Positions 1 to 8,395 are shown, numbered from the stretch's first letter. The stretch is 64,000 bases of DNA from Eublepharis macularius (GCF_028583425.1 NC_072796.1:122919464-122983463), one strand, 5' to 3'. Notes: a model not told the origin generated them from the sequence alone. Program-made: numbers and translations.

Positions 1-540
1 TGGGTACGGATTGTTAACTGCGAAAAAAGAAACGCAGAAAAGATTTCGCTCTCAAGTTCATCCCAGACCATTTATAATAATATTTCACTTTGGCACCACT
101 GGAGCAACAGTATTACAAAACCATCCGCGATATCAACTTCCTCCTTTGTCCACAGCACGACTTAAAAGAGGACATTTTAGCAGCAACTCAAAGGCAATGA
201 GGTGGTGCAGAATAGAGAGCTGGCACTAGAAAGAGCTGAAATAGGAGCTGCTGTGCTTTTTCATTCATTTTTTTCCCTTGTGGCTTGCTCAGCTAGCTTT
301 TCTGCAGGGATTAAATCTAGTCCATACTCATTTCCTAAGGATTTAGGGCTGGATTTCAGCAAGAACTGAGGGGGGGGGGGGGAATCTCTATTTTTGTCTA
401 AGACTTTCTGTACTAATTTGCCCAGCTTTCTGTGGGGCTCTACTAATACACTGTCTACTTCAGTATAAAACTTCCCAGCTTTTAAAAATGGCTCAAAATA
501 CACTTTCTAACGCCACATGTTATTTGACACAGTGGCAAGG
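1..540. other. No gene recognised; poly-G tract
   Basis: Unique-looking sequence. Open frames here are short and resemble no family I know. A G homopolymer sits near 370-381. Confidence 0.5.
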
Positions 541-631
541 CTATCCTAAGCAGTTATAACTTTCTAAATCCACTGATGTCGATGGACTTTGACGGGTGTA
601 CTTCTGCTTAGAACGGCACTGTGTGTCTACT
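541..631. repeat. Diverged palindromic dispersed repeat
   Basis: The left half (ATCCTAAGCAG...) is roughly the inverse complement of the right half (...CTTCTGCTTAGAACGGCACTG). It is the same family as the cleaner copy at 32064-32152. Non-coding, small foldback repeat. Confidence 0.5.
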
Positions 632-713
632 CGAGACACTTCTGACTGAGCAGTAGGGGTGATGGAGAAGAAGAAAAAAGAAAGAGAAAGCGTTCATTTG
701 GAAGTCAGGAGAA

Positions 714-760
714 TACAGTGACTTCAATGGACTTAGAAAGGGTGCAACTCTGCTTAGGAT
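714..760. repeat. Half copy of the palindromic repeat
   Basis: It contains ACTTCAATGGACTTAGAAAG followed by an AACTCTGCTTAGGAT block, which is one arm of the 32064-32152 family. From here to the palindrome at 1093 I see no gene. Confidence 0.45.
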
Positions 761-1092
761 GAGACCGAAGATCTGAGACCTCCTTTTTGTTTTTTGCTGC
801 AACAAGCTAGCACTGGAAAATTCCTTGGGTAGGGAATCAGCAGATATCTGAGGAAGACCTTTATGTGATGCTGGTTTCTTACTAGGAGACTTCCTATAGG
901 AACATCTCTGAGGAGCTGCCTCTTCACTCCTGCTGCCGAACTCAGGGAGCCTGCCAAGAGGGCTGTAATTCAGCGGCAGAGCTCCTGGCTTTGTTTGTGC
1001 AGATGGTTCTCGGTCCACTTCTAAGGCTCTCCAACCAACACATTTTTGGTAGCAGGTGATGCTACGTGCCACAAACCCTCTCACTGCCTGAG

Positions 1093-1324
1093 GGCCTGGC
1101 TACAAGTGACGCCTGACACAGTTTGGACACTAGTCAGCTTCCCTCAAGTTTTGATGGGAAATGTAGGCGTTCTGGGTTTACAGCTTGACGCTCTGACTGC
1201 TGTCCAATGAACTTTTCAGCTGTCACTTGTCCAACATTCCACCAAGCTGCCTACATTTCCCATCAAAACTTGAGGGAAGCTGACAAGTGTCCAACCTGTG
1301 TCATTTGTCACTTGTAGCCTGGCC
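1093..1324. mobile_element. Palindromic MITE, CTNAG-flanked family
   Basis: A foldback element of about 232 bp. Its ends are inverted copies of a block containing GGCTACAAGTGAC, with longer inverted stretches inside (CAAGTTTTGATGGGAAATGT and its complement). It is flanked by CTGAG (1088-1092) and ATGAG (1325-1329), a probable 5-bp target duplication with one mismatch. Sister copies are at 18515, 20559, 28499 and 59604. There is no coding capacity, so any transposase is supplied in trans (inference). Confidence 0.7.
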
Positions 1325-1329
1325 ATGAG

Positions 1330-2117
1330 ACTCATGATGGTCTGACCAATCCTTTTTGAGCGTGTATCTTAACTTTATCAATGATCTTGCCGCATTTTAT
1401 ATATTAATGGTCAGTTCAGGGCAAGCCTCTTTCAAGAGCTGGCATTAAACATGTTGAGCCAACAGGGCCTGATTCCTAAGGTCCAGGAATCAGAATTAGG
1501 CAACATGCCTAAAGCGATTCTCAGGACAACTATGGCATCCTTTATTTCATGCAGAATAGAGAACAGCCTGCCCTGATGGAATAAGAACCTTTGGCAGAGG
1601 CCAGGGAGGGTCTTCTCTCTGGTTTCTCTACCTACCATTTAAAAAAACCAACCCCTTTCATGAGTCCAAAAGCTGTTACTAGATAACAGGCTTTCAACTT
1701 GAAAGGAAGTAACTCAACCAAGAGAGTGTTTAAAACTTGGTGCCCCATCCGATTTAACACGGTGCCTTCAGAATGAGTTCATGGGGTGCTTTGGTAGTGT
1801 GTGTCCACACGGCTTCCCTGGTTACTTCTCCAAGGGTGCTGCAAGTTCTGATAGAAAGCTCATGGCTTCCATCAAAACAGGCAGCGCCGTGTCTTCTCTT
1901 CATCTCTCCAGTAACATCAATCAATACAAAACATGTGACATGATGTCACTGGGCTCTGATTTCCCTCCTCTGGCAAGTGGCAGACTTACCAGGAAAGGAG
2001 GGCAGGGATGCCAAGCCTCTGTTACCTGTTCTGTATTACATAACAATGGAGAGGAAGCGGAGATGCCCAGCATGGCCAGTCTCTGCAGCAGCTTCTTCAG
2101 CTCTCTTATTACATTAA
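1330..2117. other. No gene recognised, left flank of the Ngaro insertion
   Basis: Ordinary AT/GC-balanced sequence with no recognised repeat or conserved protein. The ORF crossing 1781-2509 runs into the Ngaro left end and has no family resemblance. Confidence 0.5.
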
Positions 2118-2287
2118 TCCGGCACTCCAGGCAGCAGCCTCGCTGCGTTCAGCCTGGGGCCGTAATTTGCAGGCTTGTGGGAGGGAGACAGACCCCCTCC
2201 CTCATCCGGGCATTCTGGCCGGGGGCGGAGCCAGACGCCTTAGAGGCTGCTCTGCCGTCCCGGCCAGCAGTCGCGATCTTTTCTCGG
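2118..2287 (+). repeat. Ngaro A1 terminal direct repeat
   Basis: 170 bp starting TCCGGCACTCCAGGCAGCAG and ending at TTCTCGG. It recurs unchanged at 8051-8220. It marks the 5' end and probably holds promoter sequence, because its copy downstream serves as template for restoring the end. Confidence 0.93.
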
Positions 2288-3087
2288 AGGGGGAAGCATC
2301 GCGCTTTCCCTGAGCAGGGCCATCGGGCCTGCCTTCCGAGCGTGGACGGAGGGCGGCTGGCGCGGCGGCGGCAAGAAGCGGCTGTGCGGGCGTGCGCTCG
2401 CGCCGCGTGGGGCCCGTCCGGCCGAGGAGAAGCGGCACGGCGTCGGCGGCCGCCAGCGAGTGCGCGGCGGCGGCAGCGTTGCAGCCAGAGGCTTCTGGCT
2501 GCGGGTTGAGTCCCTGGGTCGGGGGTTGGGGCGACTGCCGCGCTGCATAGGGCAGCCACTTTGGGCGGTTGTTTGGAGCGGCGCGGTTGGTTGGGCTCGC
2601 CTTACGGCTTTCCTGGGCCTTTTTCCTTCTTCTGCCCCCCCCCCTGGCCTCGGCTGAGTCAGCCAGTTGGGCCGGTTAAGGGGTTGCTGCCTGCCTTGGG
2701 CTACTGGCCCCTCGGTGGCTTTGGCTGCTCCGCTTGGACTGAGGGCGGTGGCCATTTGGCGGCCATTTTGATTGGGTGGTTGGGCGGCCATTTTGTGCCT
2801 GTACAGGGCGGCCAGTGCCCTCGGGCCTAGGCTCATTGGCTGCGGCTGGCCTTGGCATAAGGGGTCCTTTGCAGGGCCGTGGGGGTCTTTTTGCCCCCAT
2901 TCAAGGTAAAAGAGCCTATAGCTCTTTGGTATAGTGCCTGCCTTGGGTGCAGACGGTCTTTGGCTTAATCCTGGGTATCTCCCGGTAAAGATTTCAGAGG
3001 GCAGCAGTTGCAAAGCATTTATTGCGGGGTCTTGTTGTGGGGAGAATAATAACATATTTCCTTTTGTTGGCAGCAGGTTGGTTGGGA
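2288..3087 (+). promoter_or_regulatory. Ngaro 5' leader, GC- and CpG-rich
   Basis: About 800 bp between A1 and the gag ATG. The first 250 bp are very rich in CpG and GGC repeats, like a CpG-island promoter. Splice-like signals lie further down: AAG|GTAAAA at 2905/2906 and a pyrimidine tract with CAG ending at 3073, 14 bp before the gag ATG. These would define a small 5'-UTR intron. Promoter and intron are inference. Overlapping GC-rich ORFs on both strands here are not credible genes. Confidence 0.5.
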
Positions 3088-4530
3088 ATGCCGCCCAAGA
3101 AAGGAAGTGGCCCATCCAAGGGCAAGCAGCCTGCTAAGCGGGCAGCCCCCAAACGGCCTCATCCCCCGGCTCTGTCTTCTGAGGATGAGGATGGTGGGCC
3201 TAGCCGGCAAGAGATTTTGGACAGGCTGGCGGCTCTTGAAGGAGCACGGGGTGGTGCGCCGGCTGGGGGATCAGGGGCCAGGGCTCGGCGGCCTACCGAG
3301 AAGGCATCCGCTGCCGCCTTCCAGAGGGAAGTTATGATGCGTCTTTCTGCTCTTGAGTCCAGGGCTGTTCTGGAAGAAGGCGTGCCTAGCGGTGCTCCCG
3401 CAGAGCCCAGGGCATCCGAGGAGGTTCCCCCAGAAGAAGAGGGCGAAGCAGTTGAACCTGGGCCGGTTGCCATTGCTGTGGACCCTAACACCCAGGAGGG
3501 TAAGTCTGCCTTGCCTTCGCAAGGGTGCACCTGGCCTTGGGGGCCCTGGGGTCAGTTGGCTGCCTCCGGACCTCCCGGCTCTACACCTACACCGGCTCTG
3601 CATACACCACAGGTCTGGGTTCCTCCTGTCGCGGCCAGTTGGCAAGGCTATGCTAGTCCTTCAACCAGTCAGCAGCAGCCCCCTGTGGCTGATCCATTTG
3701 GGAGCATTCAGGCTGCAGGGTGGCCTTATGGGCACGGCCAACAGTGGGTTTCCCCCCCCTATGGCTCCTCTCCTTACGGCTTTGTCCCGTATAGAGCCTT
3801 GCCATTTGGTGACACCGCTCTCCCCTTGGGTGATCACCTGACACAGGCCACTCGGGATAAGATTATAAAAGGGGAGTATGTCGATGTCTTCACCCTTCTC
3901 TTCAGGGAACTGGAGAAAAAGGACAAGGAAGACTTAGACGAACGGGATAAAGAAAAGATCAGGCGTAGGCGCGTTGATAGGTGTTGGTCTAATTGGTTGC
4001 CTGGATTCCTCATATACGCGGGCGTGTTGGCCAGGGCGCACCCTTGGAGGGCAGCACCACTGTTCCAATACCTGAATATTATTTATCGCGGGTACACGGA
4101 CTTTGTGGGGCCAGCTTGGCTCCAATACGATGAGGAATTTAGAATGCGGGCCGCATTGAACCCCAGTTTGCCGTGGGACCAAATTCAGCAGCAGCTCTGG
4201 CTGCAAGTCATGTCCCCTGCTAAGCCTAATGCTGGGGACCGTTCTGATAGCGGCCATTTGATTCAGCGCCCCCAGGCTACGCCCAGCACCCGCGGTTCCG
4301 CGGGGCAGCAGGTTCAATTCCGGCTGCTCTGCTGGGATTTCACTTCTAAGGGTGTGTGCAGTAGGAAGGCCTGCAAGTACAGGCATGAGTGCCCCGCCTG
4401 CGGGGGACCTCATTCATACGCAGCCTGTCCTAAGGCTAGGCAAGGGGGCGGTGGTAAGCGCTTTGGGGGAGGCAACGCCCAGCATACTGTTGGAAAAGGG
4501 CCCCAGCCCGGTAAACCTGAAAGTTCTTGA
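3088..4530 (+). CDS. Ngaro ORF1, Gag-like nucleic-acid-binding protein
   Basis: 480 aa from the first ATG of the frame at 3088 (an upstream extension has only a TTG). The N-terminus is basic (MPPKKGSGPSKGKQ), followed by an acidic stretch and a long Pro/Gly/Gln-rich middle. A helical, charged block at about residues 266-375 resembles the conserved Gag core of DIRS/Ngaro elements. The C-terminus has a CCCH finger (C-X8-C-X4-C-X3-H, from residue 415) directly followed by a C-X2-C-X3-H-X4-C knuckle, ending near residue 447, then a Gly-rich tail. By analogy with retroelement Gag it should bind the element RNA and form particles in the cytoplasm. Splice-donor-like sites lie inside it at 3499/3500 and 4453/4454. 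Its last 180 bp overlap the RT frame. Role is inferred from position and zinc fingers. Confidence 0.87.
   Translation: MPPKKGSGPSKGKQPAKRAAPKRPHPPALSSEDEDGGPSRQEILDRLAALEGARGGAPAGGSGARARRPTEKASAAAFQREVMMRLSALESRAVLEEGVPSGAPAEPRASEEVPPEEEGEAVEPGPVAIAVDPNTQEGKSALPSQGCTWPWGPWGQLAASGPPGSTPTPALHTPQVWVPPVAASWQGYASPSTSQQQPPVADPFGSIQAAGWPYGHGQQWVSPPYGSSPYGFVPYRALPFGDTALPLGDHLTQATRDKIIKGEYVDVFTLLFRELEKKDKEDLDERDKEKIRRRRVDRCWSNWLPGFLIYAGVLARAHPWRAAPLFQYLNIIYRGYTDFVGPAWLQYDEEFRMRAALNPSLPWDQIQQQLWLQVMSPAKPNAGDRSDSGHLIQRPQATPSTRGSAGQQVQFRLLCWDFTSKGVCSRKACKYRHECPACGGPHSYAACPKARQGGGGKRFGGGNAQHTVGKGPQPGKPESS
3491..3505 (+). other. Candidate splice donor inside gag
   Basis: CCCAGGAGG|GTAAGT matches the vertebrate donor consensus through +6. 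The exon would end at 3499 after the first base of a gag codon (phase 1), the phase required to enter the hydrolase frame at the acceptor ending at 7010. A second donor-like GTAAGC at 4454 has the same phase. No transcript evidence is available here. Confidence 0.4.
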
Positions 4531-6109
4531 GCGCTTGTTGCGGCTCTACCCCAGGCGTCAGGACGCCGAATTTTTGGTTTCTGGTTTCCGTTTTGGTTTC
4601 CGTATTCCCTTTCAGGGCCAACGGGCACCTTTCATGTCTGCCAACTTACGTTCTGTGGCGGGCATGGAAGAGGTGGTCCGTGTTAAGATTGCCAAAGAGT
4701 GCGCGGAGGGACGGGTCCTTGGGCCATTTGATTCTCCCCCTGTTCCATGTTTGAGAGTCTCGCCATTAGGTGTTGTTCCCAAAAAGGCGGCTGGTGAGTT
4801 TCGCCTTATTCATCATTTGTCATTCCCCAGGGGTGGATCGGTGAATGATGCCATCCCTGAGGGACTTTGTACCGTGCATTATACGTCCTTTGACCAGGCG
4901 GTCAAGGTGGTTCGACGGTGCGGCGTTGGGGCGGAGCTTGCGAAGTGCGATATTAAATCGGCATTCCGGTTGCTCCCTGTTCACCCTGAAGACTTCGAGC
5001 TTCTGGGGTTTTCTTTTGAGGGCAAGTACTATATGGACAGGGCCCTCCCCATGGGATGCTCGATTTCCTGTGCGGCATTTGAGCGCTTCAGTTCCTTTTT
5101 GGAATGGGAGTTACGGCGCCGATTCTCTTGCCCAAACACCTGTCATTATTTAGATGATTTTTTATTCGTTGGGCCTGCGGGCACCGGGCAGTGCGCCCAG
5201 CTGTTAGAGGGTTTTGTTTCTCTGGCAGGGGAGCTGGGCGTTCCCCTGGCACATGAGAAAACTGAGGGCCCTTCACAGGTGTTGACATTTTTGGGCATTG
5301 AGTTGGATACCGTCCAGCAATCTCTAAGGCTCCCCATGGCTAAGGTTGAAGATTTGCGACGCAGGCTTGCGGACTTTCGGGGGAAGAGCAAGGTTTCCCT
5401 TCTTGAGTTGCAGCAGTTGCTGGGACACTTGAACTTTGCCTGCAAGGCAGTTGCCCCCGGTAGGGCGTTTTTGCGTCGCCTGTGTGATGCTATGGGTTCC
5501 TTGCGGTTACCCCATCACAAAATGAGGGTCAGTAAGGGCTTACGCGATGACCTTGAGGTATGGCAGGCGTTTTTGGCCTCCTTTAATGGAGTGTCCTTTT
5601 GGAGGGAAGACCTCTTGTTGGAAGCAGAACTTCAGATTGCCTCGGATGCTGCTGGAACCTTGGGCTTTGGTGTATATTTTCGCGGACATTGGTGCGCGGA
5701 ACAATGGCCGGCTGACTGGTTAGATCAAGGTTTGTCTAAGGACTTAACATTTCTGGAGTTTTTTCCTTTATTGGTGGCAGTGTGGATCTGGGGTAAGGAG
5801 TTAGCAAACCACACGGTCCACTTCTGGTGTGACAACCAGGCGGTGGTACATGTGGTAAACTCCTTGTCATCGAGGTCTCCAAGGGTCATGGGGCTGGTGC
5901 GCCCCTTCACCTTGAAATGCTTGCAGTTGAATATCTTATTTCGGGCTAAGCATGTTCCTGGAATTTTGAATGGGGTGGCAGACGCTCTGTCTCGCCAACA
6001 GATGGGGCGTTTCTGGCTCCTCGCTCCGGAAGCGGATCGGTGTCCTGTGCAGATGCCCAAGGAGCTCTGGGAGCTTGGAAGGCGGAAGCGGAACGGGCGA
6101 TCCAGCTAG
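4352..6109 (+). CDS. Ngaro ORF2, reverse transcriptase and RNase H
   Basis: The open frame encodes 585 codons from a GTG at 4352. The first ATG is at 4385 inside gag, so translation probably uses frameshifting or another bypass from gag, and the true N-terminus is unknown. Reverse transcriptase: VPKK near residue 142, FRLIHHLS at 150-157, palm aspartate D200 in KCDIKSAF, catalytic YLDD at 266-269, and LGIEL at 314-318. RNase H follows at about 425-548 with acidic residues D432 (ASDAA), E469 (FLEF), D494 (WCDN) and D544 (VADALSR). RT to RNase H to recombinase is the standard DIRS/Ngaro order. It would copy the element RNA into circular DNA. No DAM-like methyltransferase follows RNase H, which fits Ngaro rather than DIRS. 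It overlaps the recombinase frame by about 70 bp. All catalytic residues are intact. Confidence 0.93.
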   Translation: MCAVGRPASTGMSAPPAGDLIHTQPVLRLGKGAVVSALGEATPSILLEKGPSPVNLKVLERLLRLYPRRQDAEFLVSGFRFGFRIPFQGQRAPFMSANLRSVAGMEEVVRVKIAKECAEGRVLGPFDSPPVPCLRVSPLGVVPKKAAGEFRLIHHLSFPRGGSVNDAIPEGLCTVHYTSFDQAVKVVRRCGVGAELAKCDIKSAFRLLPVHPEDFELLGFSFEGKYYMDRALPMGCSISCAAFERFSSFLEWELRRRFSCPNTCHYLDDFLFVGPAGTGQCAQLLEGFVSLAGELGVPLAHEKTEGPSQVLTFLGIELDTVQQSLRLPMAKVEDLRRRLADFRGKSKVSLLELQQLLGHLNFACKAVAPGRAFLRRLCDAMGSLRLPHHKMRVSKGLRDDLEVWQAFLASFNGVSFWREDLLLEAELQIASDAAGTLGFGVYFRGHWCAEQWPADWLDQGLSKDLTFLEFFPLLVAVWIWGKELANHTVHFWCDNQAVVHVVNSLSSRSPRVMGLVRPFTLKCLQLNILFRAKHVPGILNGVADALSRQQMGRFWLLAPEADRCPVQMPKELWELGRRKRNGRSS

Positions 6110-6984
6110 CCATCGCCCCTAGCACTCGGCGGGCTTATCAACGTGCGGTAGGGCAGTTTACTGATTTTCGGCAGTCAGCTGGTCTGCAGGAGCTCTGGCC
6201 TGTTCCCGTGGAGCATTTGATGCACTTTTGCGTGGTGCAGCGGGGCAGGGGGCTTTCCGTTAAGTCCATTAGGGGTCAGCTGTCGGCGTTGGCATTCATC
6301 TGCAAGGCCCGTGGTTTGCCGGAAGTCACTGGTGATTTCCGCATACGCAAAATGTTAGAAGGTTGGTCGAGGGAGACCAGTGGGCCTAGGGACCTGCGCC
6401 AGCCCATCTCCCCATCGGTGCTGAAGGGGCTTGGGGCAGCTTGGGAGACAGTGTGCTCCTCCGATTATGAGCGGCTGCTTTTCCATGCTGCTGCACTGGT
6501 GGCTTTCTTCGGGGCCCTGAGGGTCAGCGAGTTGGTAGCCCAATCGCGTAAGGACTTGTCCGGTAGGGCATTGTTGGCATCTGACATTGCTTTTGTTGGG
6601 GATAAAGTGTCCATCAGGATTCGGAGGTCTAAGACTGATCAGCGGCAGAAGGGGACTTCACTGTCGTTGGGTCCTTGTGCTGATTCTGACCTTTGCCCGG
6701 TCCAGGCACTCAGGGACTATCTTTGCATACGCGGCACATGTGAGGGTTTTCTTTTTCGGCATGCTGATCAGTCCCCTTTGACGCGGTATCAATTTTGGGC
6801 TGTCACGGAGCGGGCCCTCGGAAAGATAGGGCTTTCTGGGGTCAAATTCGGAACCCATTCGTTTAGAATTGGGGCGGCCTCTACGGCAGCTGCGATGGGT
6901 TACTCCTCAGGTGCTATTCGTAGGGTTGGCAGGTGGCGGTCCAGGGCTTTTAAGAGTTATATTCGGCCCCTCATGCAATTTTAA
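6040..6984 (+). CDS. Ngaro ORF3, tyrosine recombinase
   Basis: 315 codons including stop, counted from a GTG at 6040. There is no ATG before residue 61, so this is likely made by frameshift or fusion from ORF2, or from a spliced RNA: CCTGTGCAG ends at 6052, an acceptor-like site in the matching phase. An N-terminal SAM-like DNA-binding domain (about 20-110) precedes the catalytic domain. The catalytic set is complete: R161 (GALRVSEL), K198 (RSKTDQ), H273 and R276 (HSFR), W299 (GRW) and nucleophile Y307 (SYIRP). The enzyme would integrate the circular DNA product by strand exchange without target duplication, in place of a DDE integrase or endonuclease, and this fits the borders seen. Sizes and motif spacing match the YRs of DIRS/Ngaro elements. 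Confidence 0.92.
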   Translation: MSCADAQGALGAWKAEAERAIQLAIAPSTRRAYQRAVGQFTDFRQSAGLQELWPVPVEHLMHFCVVQRGRGLSVKSIRGQLSALAFICKARGLPEVTGDFRIRKMLEGWSRETSGPRDLRQPISPSVLKGLGAAWETVCSSDYERLLFHAAALVAFFGALRVSELVAQSRKDLSGRALLASDIAFVGDKVSIRIRRSKTDQRQKGTSLSLGPCADSDLCPVQALRDYLCIRGTCEGFLFRHADQSPLTRYQFWAVTERALGKIGLSGVKFGTHSFRIGAASTAAAMGYSSGAIRRVGRWRSRAFKSYIRPLMQF

Positions 6985-7612
6985 CTGGTTACTAACTGTT
7001 CTTTCCGTAGGTGCGGCACCGGGCACTGGAAAGCGCAGGATCCTGATATGCGGGCACAGCATGATTTTCTGGGCTGCCCATCAAGCCAGGAGAACTGAAA
7101 TCGGATCTCAGCTGGGGCTCAGTGCTGTGGCCGTTGTTGAGTGGCAGGGTCGGCGCGGCCTTCGTTGGCCTGGCCTACTACCACTGTTGTTTGGGGGCAG
7201 GACGGGTCCTCCTCCGGATATTTTGGTAGTCCACCTCGGTGGAAACGACCTGGGGTTAGTACAGGGGAAGGCCCTGTCCCTGCAGGCGACCGATGACCTC
7301 CGGCTGATAGCTAGCCGTTGGCCTGGGGTCCTGATTTTTTGGTCTGAAATTCTTCAACGTCGGGTCTGGAGGGAAGCTTTAGACCCCCGGGCCATCGAGG
7401 GAGCGCGTCGCAAGGCGAATAGGGCTATGAAGAAGCCTCTGGGGACTGGCTTGGGAATTTATTTGCCCCATCCTCGAATTAAGGCCGAATTTGCCCATCT
7501 TTACCGAGATGATGGAGTTCATTTGTCTCCTGAAGGCAATGAAATTTTCTTAGATGACTTCCGGCAAGGGCTTAGGTTGGCCTTAAGCCACCTGTGGGGT
7601 GCGAGGGTCTAA
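6869..7612 (+). CDS. Ngaro ORF4, SGNH/GDSL-family hydrolase
   Basis: The frame is open from a TTG at 6869, but the first 47 codons overlap the recombinase and look non-coding. The recognisable domain starts near 7025. SGNH blocks: ILICGHS with catalytic Ser at codon 64 (block I), HLGGNDLG at codons 122-129 (block III, Gly/Asn plus Asp), and DGVHLSPEGN with the D-x-x-H pair at codons 215 and 218 (block V). Hydrolases of this fold are known as accessory proteins of some Ngaro and other retroelements; substrate and role are unknown, with esterase or lipase activity the usual guess. No ATG precedes the catalytic Ser (the first is codon 65), so it cannot be a simple independent ORF. A splice acceptor at 7010 lies just before the domain. 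It ends 21 bp before B1. Confidence 0.85.
   Translation: MGRPLRQLRWVTPQVLFVGLAGGGPGLLRVIFGPSCNFNWLLTVLSVGAAPGTGKRRILICGHSMIFWAAHQARRTEIGSQLGLSAVAVVEWQGRRGLRWPGLLPLLFGGRTGPPPDILVVHLGGNDLGLVQGKALSLQATDDLRLIASRWPGVLIFWSEILQRRVWREALDPRAIEGARRKANRAMKKPLGTGLGIYLPHPRIKAEFAHLYRDDGVHLSPEGNEIFLDDFRQGLRLALSHLWGARV
6981..7010 (+). other. Candidate splice acceptor before the hydrolase
   Basis: A branch-like TACTAAC (6990-6996) and a pyrimidine-rich CTGTTCTTTCCGTAG end in AG at 7009-7010. The distance from branch A to AG is short (about 15 nt); TTAAC at 6981 is an alternative. Exon start 7011 reads into the hydrolase frame from a phase-1 donor. Confidence 0.45.
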
Positions 7613-7633
7613 GCAGAGGCTTGACCCTTGCAG

Positions 7634-8050
7634 TGGCAGGAGTTTTGGGTAATAGGGAGCGGGCCGGTGAGCACCCAGAGGCATTTCCCCATAGGGGAAA
7701 CAGGGTCTGCCAACAGTGTGGTATGCTTGTGACGGCTACCATTGCACAGGCAGACGCCTGCGGGGATCCCCAGGCACAAGTCCTTCCCTCATGCTGTACG
7801 GCTGGGGCGTTAGGAGCTTGATGGGGGGATCCAGTAGCCTAGCTGGCCGGGAGGCAGCCATTCCCTGGATGGCCTAATCCTGGGGCTGTGGGGCTCGCCC
7901 AGGCAGGTCAAGGCGGAGGTCCAGAGTGGACCCCGTGGCTTGACCTGTACCGCTTAGTTTGCCCTTGCCGTTGTTCATGTTATGTTATTTAATAAACGGC
8001 CATTTAGTTCCAAGCCTGTGTCTGTCTCTTTATTCCCACTAAGTCTGCAA
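7634..8050 (+). repeat. Ngaro B1 direct repeat
   Basis: 417 bp from TGGCAGGAGTTTTGGG to CACTAAGTCTGCAA, abutting A2. It is identical by eye to B2. The B1/A2 junction (TGCAA|TCCGG) is the sequence produced when the right and left ends of the element are joined in a circle. Confidence 0.93.
7991..7996 (+). promoter_or_regulatory. Polyadenylation signal in B1
   Basis: AATAAA in ATTTAATAAACGGCC, downstream of the hydrolase stop, followed by a GT/TCT-rich stretch. The B2 copy is at 8753-8758. Confidence 0.6.
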
Positions 8051-8220
8051 TCCGGCACTCCAGGCAGCAGCCTCGCTGCGTTCAGCCTGGGGCCGTAATT
8101 TGCAGGCTTGTGGGAGGGAGACAGACCCCCTCCCTCATCCGGGCATTCTGGCCGGGGGCGGAGCCAGACGCCTTAGAGGCTGCTCTGCCGTCCCGGCCAG
8201 CAGTCGCGATCTTTTCTCGG
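8051..8220 (+). repeat. Ngaro A2 direct repeat
   Basis: A 170-bp exact copy of A1 joined directly to B1, as in the Ngaro split-repeat layout. Confidence 0.93.
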
Positions 8221-8395
8221 CCCACCCGCCTCACCCTGTAGCAGGGCAGGATTAGCCGGCTGCCGTTTCCGGAGCCAGGTAGGAATTTTTTGCCCCCTGC
8301 CGGAATTGGCAATTGTGCGGGGGGTTTTTTCGCCTACCTTGCACTGTTGGCAGTGGTATGAGGCTTTGGCCGGGGTGGGCTGTTGGGGTTGCCCC
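8221..8395 (+). other. Unique spacer between A2 and B2
   Basis: 175 bp found once in the element. It has G- and T-runs and no ORF of note. It lies where Ngaro elements carry sequence needed to template the ends; the function is not evident from sequence. Confidence 0.6.

Noticed and set aside
3022..3087. Upstream extension of gag
   Set aside because: Begins at TTG and spans a likely splice acceptor; the first ATG is 3088.
2149..3115. Long overlapping ORFs on both strands in the GC-rich Ngaro leader
   Set aside because: Arg/Ala/Pro-rich composition, no motif, frames exist because stop codons are rare in GC-rich DNA.
4485..4530. Programmed frameshift site between gag and RT
   Set aside because: GGAAAAGGGCCCC is suggestive, but I see no clear slippery heptamer for the shift required and cannot fold the RNA reliably.
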